A stretch of DNA of 64,000 bases from Bog-473 sp963726005 (GTDB lineage: Bacteria; Actinomycetota; Acidimicrobiia; Acidimicrobiales; RAAP-2): contig CAVSAT010000002.1 in NCBI GenBank assembly GCA_963726005.1, positions 682,001 through 746,000 of the forward strand. The letters run 5' to 3'. The notes beneath the pieces are model-generated. The model had not been told where the DNA came from and searched no databases. It was given only the letters and a program-made list of their open reading frames with translations. How positions within the stretch are numbered: the first letter of the stretch is position 1; each line of letters begins with the position of its first letter. Positions 46,650 to 58,000 of this stretch are shown here, piece after piece. Both the position numbers and the translations under genes were made by a program.

Positions 46650-47043
46650 CCAGCGCGACTTGGACTCCAAGGTTTCGAGCACTCAGAACAAGCTCGGTGC
46701 GGCGCTGGTTTTCGGCGTCCTCGGCGCAGTGACGGCCAGGGGTCAATGGACCGGGCGACCGTGATTGCGGACCTGAAGAGCGGCGAGACCGGCTGCTTCA
46801 CCATTGGCAAGCAGTCGGTGGCCTCCTTGCTCGGACTCCTTACCCCATGGTTGCGAGGTCAAGGCATCGCGACAGGACCGCCACAGAGCGCTCCCCCCGA
46901 TACAACTGCACCGAGCGCGCCGAATCTCAGCGCGGATAAGCCAGCGCCAATTGAGGGAACGCGCGGTCCTGTCCGACGAAGAGTTTGTGTCGCTGAAAAC
47001 GAAGCTCAGTGAGGACCACATGGGCAGCGGGACGCAGCCTTAG
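46650..47043 (+). pseudogene. Decayed SHOCT-domain membrane protein
   Basis: Three overlapping frames contain pieces of one small protein: SSTQNKLGAALVFGVLGAVT (a hydrophobic helix), then TVIADLKSGETGCFTIGKQS, then RERAVLSDEEFVSLKTKLSE, the short C-terminal SHOCT motif, with a stop at 47041. At least two frameshifts are needed and no start is obvious. SHOCT proteins are small and of unknown function, often membrane-linked. Confidence 0.45.
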
Positions 47044-47257
47044 GGTCAACTCTGACGAGACCGCCCGCCGAACTTCACATAACTAGGACCCGGAGTGTCC
47101 GCTAAACACCGGGCCAGGGTGCCACGGTCGGGCGCCCGCGGGACACCCGCCGACGAGCTTCAGCACTGTCCCGTCCCGGAACTGGGGGAACGCTTGGGGC
47201 TGCGAATAAAGCTTTTCCGAGAGCCTCGCGGGCCACCGCGCTAGTACTCTTCAGATC

Positions 47258-48441
47258 GTGCGGAGCAGGGCAATCGGCGTAGCTCTTGACCCAAAGAGAA
47301 ACAGCCTGAACTTTCTGCGTCTCGTCCTGGCGTTTTCCGTTGTCTATGCCCACGTTTGCGAGGTGGCCTGGTTGGGACACCACGACGTGGTTGTCAACAA
47401 CACCTCGCTGGGCACCATCGCCGTCTACGGATTCTTCGGGATCAGCGGATACCTGATCGCGGGGAGCGCGATCGAGAAACAGTGTGGGTCGCTACCTTTG
47501 GCAGCGGTTCCTCCGCATCTTCCCTGCCTTCTGGGTGTGCTTGGTGGTGACCGGCTTTCGCGCTCGGCGCAATCGCGTTGGCCATCAATCCCGTGCCGCA
47601 CTGCGGTTTCGTCTGCTACCTCAAACTCCACCCCGGACCCTTTAGCTTCGTCTACTCAAACGCGCTCTTGAAGATGAACCAGTTCGCTGTAGCCTCCCCC
47701 GAGCTGAATCTGGCCAATAGCTCGCTCTGGACCCTGTTCTTCGAGTTCTTGTGCTATCTGCTCTTGGCAGCTCTCTCCTTCGTCGGGATCATGCGACACC
47801 GTGGGTGGGTCGCCCTCATCACGCTGGGCATCTTCGCCGCCCTGCTTGTCACGACCCTGGTCCCGAGCTTGAACTCGATGTTCAACATCTACAACAACAT
47901 CCCGATGGACTTCATGGTGTTGTCCCTCGGGTTCTTGGGCGGGACCCTGATCTATCTCTATCGGGAGCGGGTTCCTGACTCTGCCCTGTTGGCCATCGTC
48001 TGCTTCATCGCGTTCGTCGCAACGCTCTACCTTCCCACCTACGGCTATGTGCCCACACTCCGCCTCACGCCGTCGAGTTTCGGCGTGTTCCTTCTCGCGT
48101 ACCCACTGCTCTGGCTAGGCGCGCACCTACCTTTCCATTGGATCGGTGCCAAAAACGACTACAGTTATGGCGTCTACATCTACGCCTACCCCCTGACCCT
48201 GTTGCTCGTTTACCTCCACGCGGAGCGGGTTGGCTTTTGGCCCTTCATGCTGCTCACGGCGTCGGTCACCCTTGCATTCGCCGTGGCCAGCTGGTGGTTG
48301 ATTGAGAAGCATGCTCTACGACTCAAGAAGGTGGTCGTCGGCCGACCGATCTTCTCCCGCCAGCGGTCGGCGTCCCAAGCGCTCACGAAACCTTCAGACG
48401 AACTGGGGATCAGTGAGAACGCGGGGTTCGAGGTGGACTAG
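47258..48441 (+). pseudogene. Acyltransferase-3 family membrane protein, two frameshifts
   Basis: From GTG 47258: RNSLNFLRLVLAFSVVYAHV and AVYGFFGISGYLIAGSAIEK, the start of an acyltransferase-3 domain, in frame 1. SVGRYLWQRFLRIFPAFWVC is in frame 2 from about 47480. From about 47560 frame 3 continues NSSLWTLFFEFLCYLLLAAL to the end with YSYGVYIYAYPLTLLLVYLH. There is no SGNH domain, unlike the 9.7-kb and 56-kb acyltransferases. It would have O-acylated a surface glycan or lipid. All conserved blocks survive, so the decay is recent or the indels are errors. Confidence 0.72.
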
Positions 48442-48519
48442 CGGTGCCTCCCACGAAAACCCCGCCAAGTGGGTAACGTTCGTGCCGTTCCTAGCGAGCG
48501 GACGATACCGAATACCAAG

Positions 48520-50274
48520 ATGCGCGAGCCTAGGACCCAGCAGATACCAAACTCGCTAACTCTTCTTGCGGTTCTCGGTTTCGCACTGCCCGTCGTTGCC
48601 TACTTCTGGTTTGTCGGACATTACAGCGTCAACGTGCCGGTCGCCGACCAGTGGAGTGACATCAACGTCATCGCACACTCCTATTCAGGCACCCTGAGCT
48701 TAGGCGTGCTGTGGACTCAGCATTCCGACAATCGCATCCTGTTCCCTAATCTCATCGCCCTTCTGTTGGCCTACACCACACACTTCAACCTGATCGTGGA
48801 GGAATACATAAGCGCGTTGATGCTTTGCGTGGCGACCGGGCTCTTCATCCTGACTCACAAGCGCCGCTCGCCAACAACGCCATGGATCTACTACTGCCCA
48901 GTGGCACTCCTTTTGCTTTCGTTCGTCCAGTACGAGAGCAGCCTTTGGGGGTTCGTGCTGGGCTGGTATCTGGTTCTTTTGTCACTGGCGGTCGTCTTAT
49001 TCATGTTGGACCGCCCGGCGCTCACTTGGCCGATCCTGACAGTCGCAATCGTGGCCGCTGTCATAGGGAGCTATTCCGCAACTCAGGGGCTTCTCATTTG
49101 GCCGACGGGCCTTGTGCTCCTCTACTTACGCAACCGACACAGAGCTCTCGTGCTTACGTGGATCGTGGCCGGCGTCTTGGCAGGAGCGGTATATCTCTGG
49201 GGTTTCAGTACGAAGATCGCGAGCTTTGAATTTGCCGTGGAACTACCCGGTCGATCATCCAGTATCCGCATTGAAGTTCTTCTTTTATGTCATAGGCGAT
49301 GTGGTTGGCGAAAGGAGTTCAAGCAATAATGGAGTTTTGGCTTTAGGTGTCATCATTTTCTTGCTCGCGATGACCGTCGTGAGTGAACAACGGTTTCGAC
49401 GCGCTAGAGCCGGCGGGGGGCCCGTCGGCGTTGCCCTTATCTGCTATGGACTGCTGTTTGCCGCGATTACCACCCAAGGGCGTCTCCCTACTGGAATGCT
49501 GACCGCGGCCTCCTCACGATTCACGACCTTTGAGCTTTTGATCCTTGTCGGAACCTACTTCGCTCTGCTTGACGATCTGACGGGCAACAGCGTGCCACGC
49601 GCATCGCGACGAGCCGTCAATCGGCCCTCATCACGTCACTATGTACGCGTTATTGTTCGAGCCACCCTGATTATCATCATCTGTCTGCAGGTCGCCCTTG
49701 GAATCGAGAATGGCCTGATTGGCGCCAGGGCCCACCACGCCTCTTTCAGGATGACAAGCCTATGAATTGGTTCATATCAACGATTATTCGGACTACACAT
49801 TGTCGGGCGGGTTCCCCTTGGGGGTCACCTCCGGCACCGCGGTCGCAACAAGCATCAGACAGTTGGCTGAGGTCGCCAAGGCACACCATCTGAGTCTCTT
49901 CGCGTCAATGGCAGCTGTTAACGACGCCAAAAGAGCCTTTCCGGGTGACTACGCCCAACCGGTCACCCGAATAGTGGTCCCAACGGAGGATGCGAAGTTG
50001 ACCGGCGACCAGATACTAAGCGCGACCGTCTCGGATGAGTTCCGCATTACGAGAGTCGAGTTTCAACTCTCCGGTGAGGGGTTGAGAGGCGCGTTGATCG
50101 GTGTCGGCAATATGGAGTTGATCGTTGTCGGCAAAAAGTACCGTCTTGGGTTTTCGTACACTCTGGAATACAGCGGATGTTCCAAACGGTAGCTATAAAC
50201 TACGGAGCGTTGTCTACGACGCCTTGGGCAAGGTCACCTACAGCGTTGCCACTGATATCACGCTTGCGAACTAA
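48520..50274 (+). pseudogene. Polytopic membrane protein with beta-sandwich tail, at least three frameshifts
   Basis: The broken paralogue of the intact gene at 53821-55629. It begins MREPRTQQIPN, with LGFALPVVAYFWFVGHYSVN and VADQWSDINVIAH against LGFALPLVAYFWLIHEYGVN and WQDQWDDVNVIAH. Frames shift near 49225, 49765 and 50140. The last frame gives DVPNGSYKLRSVVYDALGKV, the tail domain also found in the acyltransferase at 9.7 kb. Stop is at 50272. The acidic residues after the first helix fit a GT-C fold. Confidence 0.75.
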
Positions 50275-50524
50275 GGGCCGGTCAAATCCGAGAAGCCCTG
50301 TAACAGTCACGACCTGAGCAGCGTGCTGGACGCATCTTGCATCGGTTGGATTTGTGCTGTGAGCGGACGCAGGAACCGGGAGCGCCTCGCGCTCGGACGT
50401 CTTGGCCTTGCGCCGGCCTTTCTCTGAGCCTCAACGTGCCTGGCCTGCGAGCGCTCTGAGAGTCCGCCTTAGGCTCGGTCAGGGTCCGCACCGCTGTCCT
50501 TTTCCAGCCTTCCGTGCGGCCACG

Positions 50525-50785
50525 TCAAAGCGCAGACACGCCATGCTCGACCGTCCTTTTGTCCGTGGAGCGAGCCGCGCCGAAGGCAGGCAGTAGCAGC
50601 GGACCTGGTGAATGGAAGCAACACCGCGGCTCGCTCCATAGTGATTGACTCAAAGTCACCCCAACGCCTGACGTCAACCCCCGCAACGTCCGACGCAACA
50701 CCGCAACGGACCGGCGATAGTTCTCCCACGCTCGCTCGATCACGTCGAGACGCTTTATGGCTTCCTCGACGTCCGGGCGCACCAC
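50525..50785 (-). CDS. Possible small helical protein
   Basis: An 86-residue frame from GTG 50785. VRPDVEEAIKRLDVIERAWE continues into a charged helix with Leu/Ile spacing suited to a coiled coil; the last 35 residues look non-coding. There is no recognised family. It faces away from the small membrane protein at 50870. Weak support only. Confidence 0.25.
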   Translation of the reverse strand: MVRPDVEEAIKRLDVIERAWENYRRSVAVLRRTLRGLTSGVGVTLSQSLWSEPRCCFHSPGPLLLPAFGAARSTDKRTVEHGVSAL

Positions 50786-50869
50786 TCACGACCCCGCACG
50801 CATCGTCGCCCTTCTCGGGGCGTTGGTCGCCGTTCCTAACCGTAGGCTTCCAACAGCCAGAGGTGTTTC

Positions 50870-51046
50870 ATGCGATCGACTCATTTCCCGACCTCAGAAC
50901 GCCTTCTGCGAGTCTTCGCCTGGTTGATTGCTGTCGGAAGCCTCGCTCTGGCTGTCGGCGTCCTGTTCGGACTGTTCTTCAGCGGAGCGATTCAGTTTGT
51001 TGGCCTCGGAATCTTCGTTGGTCTCGGGGTGTGGGCCTCGTCGTAG
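50870..51046 (+). CDS. Small two-helix membrane protein
   Basis: A 58-residue frame: MRSTHFPTSERLLRVFAWLI, then a long hydrophobic stretch with a Gly break (LFGLFFSGAIQFVGLGIFVG) that could form two helices. AGAGG lies 7-11 bases before the ATG. It is too short for family assignment. Codon third positions are G/C-rich, as in real genes here. Function unknown. Confidence 0.45.
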   Translation: MRSTHFPTSERLLRVFAWLIAVGSLALAVGVLFGLFFSGAIQFVGLGIFVGLGVWASS

Positions 51047-51149
51047 GCACCTACCTGCGCCAGCACGGGCAACGCACCTTGGAGCGGTTTCCGCAATCGC
51101 CGCCGAGCCCCGACATACGGCGTTCTTCGGAGTGCCTCAGGCCCGGTAG

Positions 51150-51350
51150 GTGACATCCCTGGGCGCACTGTTACAGTTCGGCATGTCCGCGCATCCGGCG
51201 GAGGGGCAGACGGCGGGGGGAGCCCAGACCGGGGCCGTGGAGATACGAGTCGGCTCCACGGGTCAGAGGCGCTCCCTGTTCGCGCTGTCTCCGATCGACG
51301 CGTTCGACCTGGCCATCGTGGCCGTCTTCGTGCCACGATGGTTGGGGTAG
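51150..51350 (+). pseudogene. N-terminal remnant of a paralogue of the 44.7-46.4 kb membrane protein
   Basis: GTG 51150 opens a frame with LLQFGMSAHPAEGQT and LSPIDAFDLAIVAVFVPRWL before a stop at 51350. The intact gene has LLQFGVSVHSPGSRR and RSPIDAFDLAVVAGFVLVGV at the same positions. Homology also extends upstream of the start on DNA (GTAGGTGAC and beyond). It ends where the first transmembrane helix should be completed, so only about 65 of 567 codons remain. The next gene begins immediately after. Confidence 0.75.
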
Positions 51351-53546
51351 TTGGCACCCACGGGTACGGAGCAATTGATGACCCAATGGCGTGTACAAGG
51401 TCGCCTGTCATCGTCCACAGTCGACGAATTGCGGACGGCAACGGCGAGACCCGAGCCTCACGCTTTCGTGGCCTCAGAGGTCCTCGATCCTCGGGCGCGA
51501 TCGAACCTCTCGGATTCGAAGCGCCGCTTCACGATGGCGGTTCTCATAGGGCTGGCCGTCGCTGCCCTGCCGTATCTCTGGGTTCTGTTTGACCTCTGGA
51601 ACGGATCATTCGACTTGCTCCGGACCGCCGAGTCGAACGGTTATGCAAGTAACTTCTACGATATCCAGGCCAGGGCGATATTCCATGGTCATCTCTACGC
51701 TGCTGGAGACGCATTTGGCGGCGAGACATTCGTGCGTGCGGGACATTCGTACACCTACTTCGGACTGTTCCCCTCTTTGCTTCGCATGCCCGTGTTGGCC
51801 CTGACCCACAGTCTCGATGGGCGCCTTACGGCTCTCTCGATGCTGCTGGCCTGGCTCGTGACCGCGCTGTTCAGCTCGTTGCTGATCTGGCGCATTCGAC
51901 CCCTGATCCGAGGAAACGCGGTGATGGGCAGGGCAGAAGCTGCATCGTACGGCGTGCTTCTCGCCACGATCCTCGGCGGATCGGTCCTCGTGTACTTGGC
52001 ATCGGATCCCTGGGTCTTCTCCGAGGATCTGGCCTGGAGCGTCGCCCTGACCATCGGGAGCATGTTCGCGCTGCTCGGGGTTTTGGAACGCCCGTCGTGG
52101 GGTCGAGTCATCGCCAGTGGCGCCGTGATCATGGCGGCAAGTCTGACTCGAGCCTCGACCGGTGACGCCTGTGTGATCGGCGCTGTCCTCGTGGCTCTCT
52201 GGTTCGCCATCGGTCGCGGCGGCGCCGCCAACCGGCGATGGTGGCCCTGGGTGCTTGCCTCCGGTCTGGTTCCCCTGGCCGTCGGATGTGCAATCACCTG
52301 GGCCAAGTTCGGGATCTTGTTCGGCTACCCGGCGTCGGAACAGATCGTGTTCGCGGCTTACTTTCACAATGCCAGCCCGTTCGGGATCCGCTATCTGCCG
52401 GGCAGTCTCGTTGCCTACTTCCAACCGATCGGGCTCCGATTGACCCCGGTGTTTCCATTCATCACGCTCCCCCCATTCCCGCTCATGGTTTCGACGGTGC
52501 ACCCCTTTTCGAAGCCAGTCGGGTCGGGAGCGTGCCCGACTCTATGCCGCTTCTCTTCTTCATCGGCCTGTGGGGAGTGGTGAGCGTGTTTCGCCGGCGC
52601 CCGATGCAGACGGTCGGCGCTTCTTCGCCCTGTCCTGGTCGCATCCGCCATCGGCTGCGGCACGGTCCTGATCTACGGATCACTCGTCAACCGGTTTGTG
52701 GGTGACTTCGTTCCCTTCCTCGTCGTCGCCGCGGCAGTAGGTCTGGTGGAGATATGGCGTCTACTGGAAAATAAGCCTCGGCGGGCTCGCTTGATCGCTT
52801 TGGCGGCCATCACTGCCTTTGGAGCATTCGGTATCGCAGCCAATGTGGGAATGGCCATTACCCCCAACGACACGTGGAATGGGGACCAACTGCTGCGCTA
52901 CGTCCAGGCACAAAACTCCGTCAGCCACATCACCGGTAACCCGCTGTCCGAAAACGTCGTGCGCGGCAACAGATTGCCGGACCACGCACCGGTCGACGAG
53001 TTGTACGTCGCCGGCAACTGTGACGCTCTCTACATCTCGGATGCAGACCTTCGGCCGTTCCAGCCGCGGAGCACGAACATTTACGTCGTTGCACTTGAGT
53101 TGGCAGGACGGTGGAAAACAGTGGAGCAAGGACCAGCCGTCCGTCACACGTTGAATTTCACCTTCCACGGACCCGTGGCGGATATTGGATCAAGTGTTCC
53201 CGTGATAAGCCTTGGCACACCGACCGTCGCTACAATTTCTGTGCAGCCCTATGGGACGGGAGCCATCCGTTTCAGCCTGAAGGATGTACTTGGCTCGTTC
53301 CCGGGAACGGCGATGCAGGTGCAGGAAGGCCGAACATATCAAATCACTTTCGTGACCGATCCATATCTTCACCATGTGTCGGTAACCTCGCAACAGGGAA
53401 CTCTTCTCACTGGCACCATCTTCGGCGGAGGCCCGGTGGTTGTGCACACAACCCAATCTGTTCCTGTTCACGCCCAACAGCCGATGACGGTAACTGAACC
53501 CAAAGGCGCGATTCCAAATGTGTCTCTTTGTCGGAGCCTGAAGTAG
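51351..53546 (+). pseudogene. Polytopic membrane protein, two frameshifts
   Basis: A roughly 730-codon protein. The first frame has a 60-residue soluble N-terminus, then VLIGLAVAALPYLWVLFDLW and a loop with ESNGYASNFYDIQARAIFHG (acidic residue of GT-C type), then about eight helices. Frame 2 takes over near 52505 (an extra C in CCCC) with DSMPLLFFIGLWGVVSVFRR. Frame 3 starts near 52620 with RPVLVASAIGCGTVLIYGSL. The C-terminal 230 residues are extracytoplasmic and beta-rich, with a cysteine near the end. No related copy occurs in the window. A minor start uncertainty remains. Confidence 0.65.
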
Positions 53547-53820
53547 AGGCGCGGCGTGGCCATCTTCGCCGGACCCCACCGATGTCCCGCCCGTTACGTG
53601 TGCGTCCTGCTGACTGCCCACACGCTCGGTCCGGCACCGCGTTCCGCGACCGACCGCTCAAAGGCGATGGGCGCGCCCCTCAACGTTGCCAGTCACGGCA
53701 CTAGCTTGACCGCGACGGGTGTGACGACAACGACTCCTCCAGAAGTTGAGCGATCGAGACGGGAGGGTCCGCCTCCCACAGTGCCAATGACTTGATAGTT
53801 GGGTTGCCACAGCTTGACGG
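53547..53820. other. Convergent intergenic region
   Basis: About 270 bp between the convergent 51351-53546 and 53821-55629 genes. I see no gene and no clear terminator hairpin. Confidence 0.35.
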
Positions 53821-55629
53821 TCACTCGTTCCTCACCGTGACCACAACACCCGCACTCAGCGCGAACTTGCCGTTAGAATTATAGGCAACGCTCCTCAACG
53901 TATACAATCCGTTGGGGACCGCCGTCGTGTTCCAGACGTACAGCCAGCCGAAGTCGGTGCTTCTCGCTGAGCCGATCTTCTCGTCTCGAAGGCCTCCGCC
54001 AGTAGCCACAAACTCGACCGTGCTCGCATTGAACCCAAACGAGTCGATGCTGACCCCTGCGCTCGCAGTCAACCGTGCGTTACCCTTCAGCGTTGCCCCG
54101 TTCGTGGGAGACACCATGCTGGTGACGGGTCGTGACTCGACAGAGAGTCCCTCTCTCGCGTACCTACGGGCGGCCCCTGTTGCGAACACACTGAGATCCC
54201 GGGCCTTGGCAATCTGCGCCATCCGTCGAGTAAATGCGGTGTCGCGAAACGAGTACAGCACACTCGCGACAACGCCGTCCGGGACCTTTTGCACGTTGAC
54301 GGTCACATCGGCAGAATCCGAAAGAGTTTGACGCCAGCCTTTGGCCCCACTGAGGCCGTTCCTGGTCCCGAGAATGACGAGGATGACGAGCGCAGACGTC
54401 ACGATCACTCGAAGGACAAGAAGCAGTTTGTCCCCTTGGTTGGTATTCCACGTCCGAAGCGTCGACGGAACGACCGAGCTTCGATCACCCGCGAATGCGA
54501 TTTCCGAGTGAGCACCCTTCTGATGTACCACCGTCGTCGGTTCAGTGCGCCGATCGAGAATGGCCAAATAGCAGCCGACCAGTATCAACAAATCGAAGCT
54601 GGTGTACCGGGACACTCCTGCGACGTAGAGTCCGTACGACGTGCGTCCAGCGGTGATAGTCGCAGCGAACAGCAGCCCGAAGCAGATCAACGCGACACCG
54701 ATAGGACTTCCAGATTCGTTTCCACGACTTCCGTAAACGAGCACGACGCAGATCGCCACGGCGACAATGACAACTCCCAATACGATGACGGCGTTATTCC
54801 GACCCACCGTTGGAAGGCTCTCGCCAACAACGTCACCTATGGCCGAAAGAAAGAACTCGATGGTCAGGACCGGGTGACTCAAGACATAGGAGTCGTTCGA
54901 TGCTGGGCCCGTTGGCCGGAACTGAAAGAAGTACGCGGCCCCAGTAACAATCCCACCAGCGAGCCAAGCGAGTACGAAACGTCTCCCTCGGCTGCGGCAG
55001 TAGAGGAGCACCAGGCCGGCAGGCCAGATCAGAAGTCCCTGCAAAGAGGAAAAGCTCCCGACGATGCCCAGGGTCATCGCTCCCGCCAACGAGAGCCAAG
55101 TGAGCATCGGTTCATCCAGGAGAAAAAGAGCGCCAGCCAGCGCCAAGATCACTAGATACCACGCCATCTGGAAGCCCCACAGTGTGTTCCCAACTTGCAC
55201 GAACGACAGCATGATGATGGCCACGGGCCAGTAGTAGAGCCAGGGAGTTGAAGGAGAGCGACGCTTGTGAGCGAATATCAGCAGCCCAATCGCAAGCACG
55301 AGCATGATGCCGCTCAGATAGTCCTCAATGAGAATGTTGAAGTGTGAGGTGTGGGCGAGGAGGAGGACGATGAGGTTTGGGAAGAAGATCCTATTGTCGT
55401 TGTGCAGTGCCCAGAGGTTGCCGAAACTGGGGTGCGCTATGACGTTCACATCGTCCCACTGGTCTTGCCAGATCGAATTGACTCCGTATTCGTGAATAAG
55501 CCAGAAGTATGCGACCAGAGGTAACGCAAATCCCAACACGGTGACGACGCTTACTATCCATTGTCCTGATCGTTCTTTCGCGAAGTCGCTGGTCCCTAGT
55601 GGTGGTCTCTCTTGGATCTGGCGTGTCAA
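53821..55629 (-). CDS. Polytopic membrane protein with C-terminal beta-sandwich tail (intact paralogue)
   Basis: A 602-residue protein. A 25-residue leader precedes SVVTVLGFALPLVAYFWLIH. The first loop has SIWQDQWDDVNVIAH and the second HNDNRIFFPNLIVLLLAHTS. About ten helices follow up to residue 440. The extracytoplasmic C-terminal 160 residues contain SPTNGATLKGNARLTASAGV and the tail signature WNTTAVPNGLYTLRSVAYNS, as in the acyltransferase at 9.7 kb. The acidic residues after helix 1 suggest a GT-C fold, but no catalytic assignment is possible. Intact, with a broken plus-strand paralogue at 48520-50274. Confidence 0.72.
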   Translation of the reverse strand: MTRQIQERPPLGTSDFAKERSGQWIVSVVTVLGFALPLVAYFWLIHEYGVNSIWQDQWDDVNVIAHPSFGNLWALHNDNRIFFPNLIVLLLAHTSHFNILIEDYLSGIMLVLAIGLLIFAHKRRSPSTPWLYYWPVAIIMLSFVQVGNTLWGFQMAWYLVILALAGALFLLDEPMLTWLSLAGAMTLGIVGSFSSLQGLLIWPAGLVLLYCRSRGRRFVLAWLAGGIVTGAAYFFQFRPTGPASNDSYVLSHPVLTIEFFLSAIGDVVGESLPTVGRNNAVIVLGVVIVAVAICVVLVYGSRGNESGSPIGVALICFGLLFAATITAGRTSYGLYVAGVSRYTSFDLLILVGCYLAILDRRTEPTTVVHQKGAHSEIAFAGDRSSVVPSTLRTWNTNQGDKLLLVLRVIVTSALVILVILGTRNGLSGAKGWRQTLSDSADVTVNVQKVPDGVVASVLYSFRDTAFTRRMAQIAKARDLSVFATGAARRYAREGLSVESRPVTSMVSPTNGATLKGNARLTASAGVSIDSFGFNASTVEFVATGGGLRDEKIGSARSTDFGWLYVWNTTAVPNGLYTLRSVAYNSNGKFALSAGVVVTVRNE

Positions 55630-55805
55630 AGCGAGTCTCCGCGCAAACGGGCGATCTTGTCAGTGCCTGGAACGTCTCTGGGTGCGCGTCGAGGATCCAT
55701 GAGCACTATCTAACAGCACGATGGAACAGCCGACCTGACAGCACACACGCTTAGCTCAAGATCGGAACGCCACACACCATGTCCGGTTCCGCGCCGGATC
55801 ATGTC

Positions 55806-57815
55806 CTAGCCCGTTCGACTGATCGCCTCTTCGAGCAGCATCCTAAGTTGCGGTTCCATGCTAAACGTGGCTCCGCTGGTCAGGTGATTATTATCCATGT
55901 AGACGGATTTCCCGTTCAGTTCGAGTGGGCACCCATTGCGGATCGCAGAGCACCGTGTCGGGGGCAAAGAAAGGCACGTGCTGCCGGCGGAGCACTTGGA
56001 GTTCAGCAGCTCTGAAGCGGACGACTGATCTCCAGGGCTTTCGGCCGACTGGGTTCGCACGCGCGGATCGAACCCCTCTGTGCAAGACACGTTGATGGAT
56101 CTTCTGGAATCGTTGGGTTGTCAAGAATGACCGCCGGACGAATGTTGGCTCTGCGCAACGAATTAAGAAATGACGCGTAGGCTTGCCGCCACTCTCCTAT
56201 CTGAACCTCGCGAGCAGGAACAGTTCCGTTTTTGTCCATAATCGCTCCAAGATAGCCGTCATGTTGCGTAAGGATCACGGCCTTCGGTTTCAGATCCGCA
56301 AGGAGACCCCGGAACTGCTGACGGAGTGCAACGCATTGCTGTGTATCGATGGGCATGCGTGCGATGACCTGAACGGGGATGGCGGGGCAGCCAGGTTCGC
56401 TGACGCCGACAAGGCGCATGGTGTCGGACTTTGCCGCAGCGGAGAGAGCGCGGAACCAGGCCCCCGCATGTGAGTCCCCGACGAGAACGACAACGGTTGA
56501 ACTTGCCAGATCGCCGCCAATACACGAATTGAGCTCGGTGTTGCTGGTCACCAGTTGCACACAAGGACCAAAAAAAGCCTTCTGCCGCTGCTGCTGCTCC
56601 GCGGCAAAGGCCTTCTGTGCTTGATTGGTTGTGGCTACGGTTGTAACGAAGAGGACGCCGACGATCGTGACCGCACCGACTGGAACCCAAGCCCACGATC
56701 GCCAGCCGCCGAATCTCTTCTGCCGGACTGGTGTCTCCACCAAGTACCACGAGAGGACGGCGATGCAAAAAGTGACTGCGAAACGCACTGCGAAGAGGCT
56801 GTAGCCGTAAAGGCCAGTCCTTTCCTCGTTGAGCACAAGGAATATCGGCCAGTGCCACAGATATAGGCCGTAGGAGATGCGCCCAACGAAAGTCAACGGC
56901 GCGACGGAAAGGACGCGAGCGGGAAGGCTGGCCGGTGCCATTGTCACACCGCAGATCACCAGACGCGACCATCACATTGGCTAATAAGAATCCGCCCCGA
57001 TAAGGAATGTCCGGGGAACCATTGATTCTCGTCCACTCCCAGACAAAGACGGCGGCCGCGAGCATGACCATCCACGAGCACGCGGCCCGAGCCCGCCTAC
57101 TTGACACAGATTGACGTGAGTAGAGCAGGATGCCGAGCGCGGCACCCGTGAGGATGTCCTGCGCTCGAGTATCAGTCCCGTAATAGATCCGACTTGGGTC
57201 GTTGCCGGGGTGGAACAGCAACGCCATCTCCGCCGCCGACGCAAGTACTCCGAGCGCGGCCACAAGAAAGAGGACTCGAGGTGATCGTGAGAGTTTGAGT
57301 ACGCAGATGACGACGATCGGCCACACCAAGTAGAACTGCTCCTCGATGGCCAGCGTCCAGGTATGTAGAAGAGGCGAAGGCGCCGACACTTGAGCGAAGT
57401 AGCTATGGTTGGCGAGGATTTCGTGCCAGTTGCTGAAGTACAACAAAGTGCTCAGACCATCGGCGCGGATAGAACCCTGAGTACCTCCGGGGGCGAACAA
57501 AAGAGCGTAAAGGCCGATCGCTCCCAGGAGAACAAACAGGGCAGGCAGAAGCCGTCGGGCTCGGCGTGCCCAAAAGGCACGCAGGCGGATGGTCCCTGAG
57601 CGAGTCCACTCCTTCATCAGAAGGAGCGTGATCAAAAAGCCGCTAAGGACGAAGAACACATTTACCGAAATGATCCCACCTGTGGCCCAACCAAAACCCC
57701 CGTGGTTGGCCATAATGCCAAGGATCGAAACCGCTCGAATGCCGTCCAATGCCGGCATGTATGTCAGTTGAGTCCCGACGCCCAGGGGGACAACGGGTCC
57801 CTGCTTCTTGATCAT
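55806..57815 (-). pseudogene. Acyltransferase-3/SGNH protein (OafA type), frameshifted
   Basis: From 57815: YMPALDGIRAVSILGIMANH, VNVFFVLSGFLITLLL and WTLAIEEQFYLVWP in frame 1. Near 56955 frame 2 takes over with GRISYGLYLWHWPIFLVLNE, VETPVRQKRF and the SGNH nucleophile block VVVLVGDSHAGAWFRA. Further shifts near 56010 and 55940 are needed to reach YMDNNHLTSGAT, the SGNH Asp/His block, before the stop at 55806. All family motifs survive. Unlike the 9.7-kb acyltransferase it lacks the beta-sandwich tail. It would O-acetylate an exported glycan. Confidence 0.78.
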
Positions 57816-58000
57816 GCGCCCCTCCGGTTATGACCGGCTGAGACGGTAGTACGTCTCAGAGTCGTATTCGTCCGCGGTGGCGTCACTAATGTGTTGGCTT
57901 GTTGGTTGTCCCGCCTCGACCTCATGCGACGCGAGTCTGTCACCGACTGCCTTTGACGCGAGGGCGGCACGACAGGGTCCGCGACCACACCGAATCTCAA

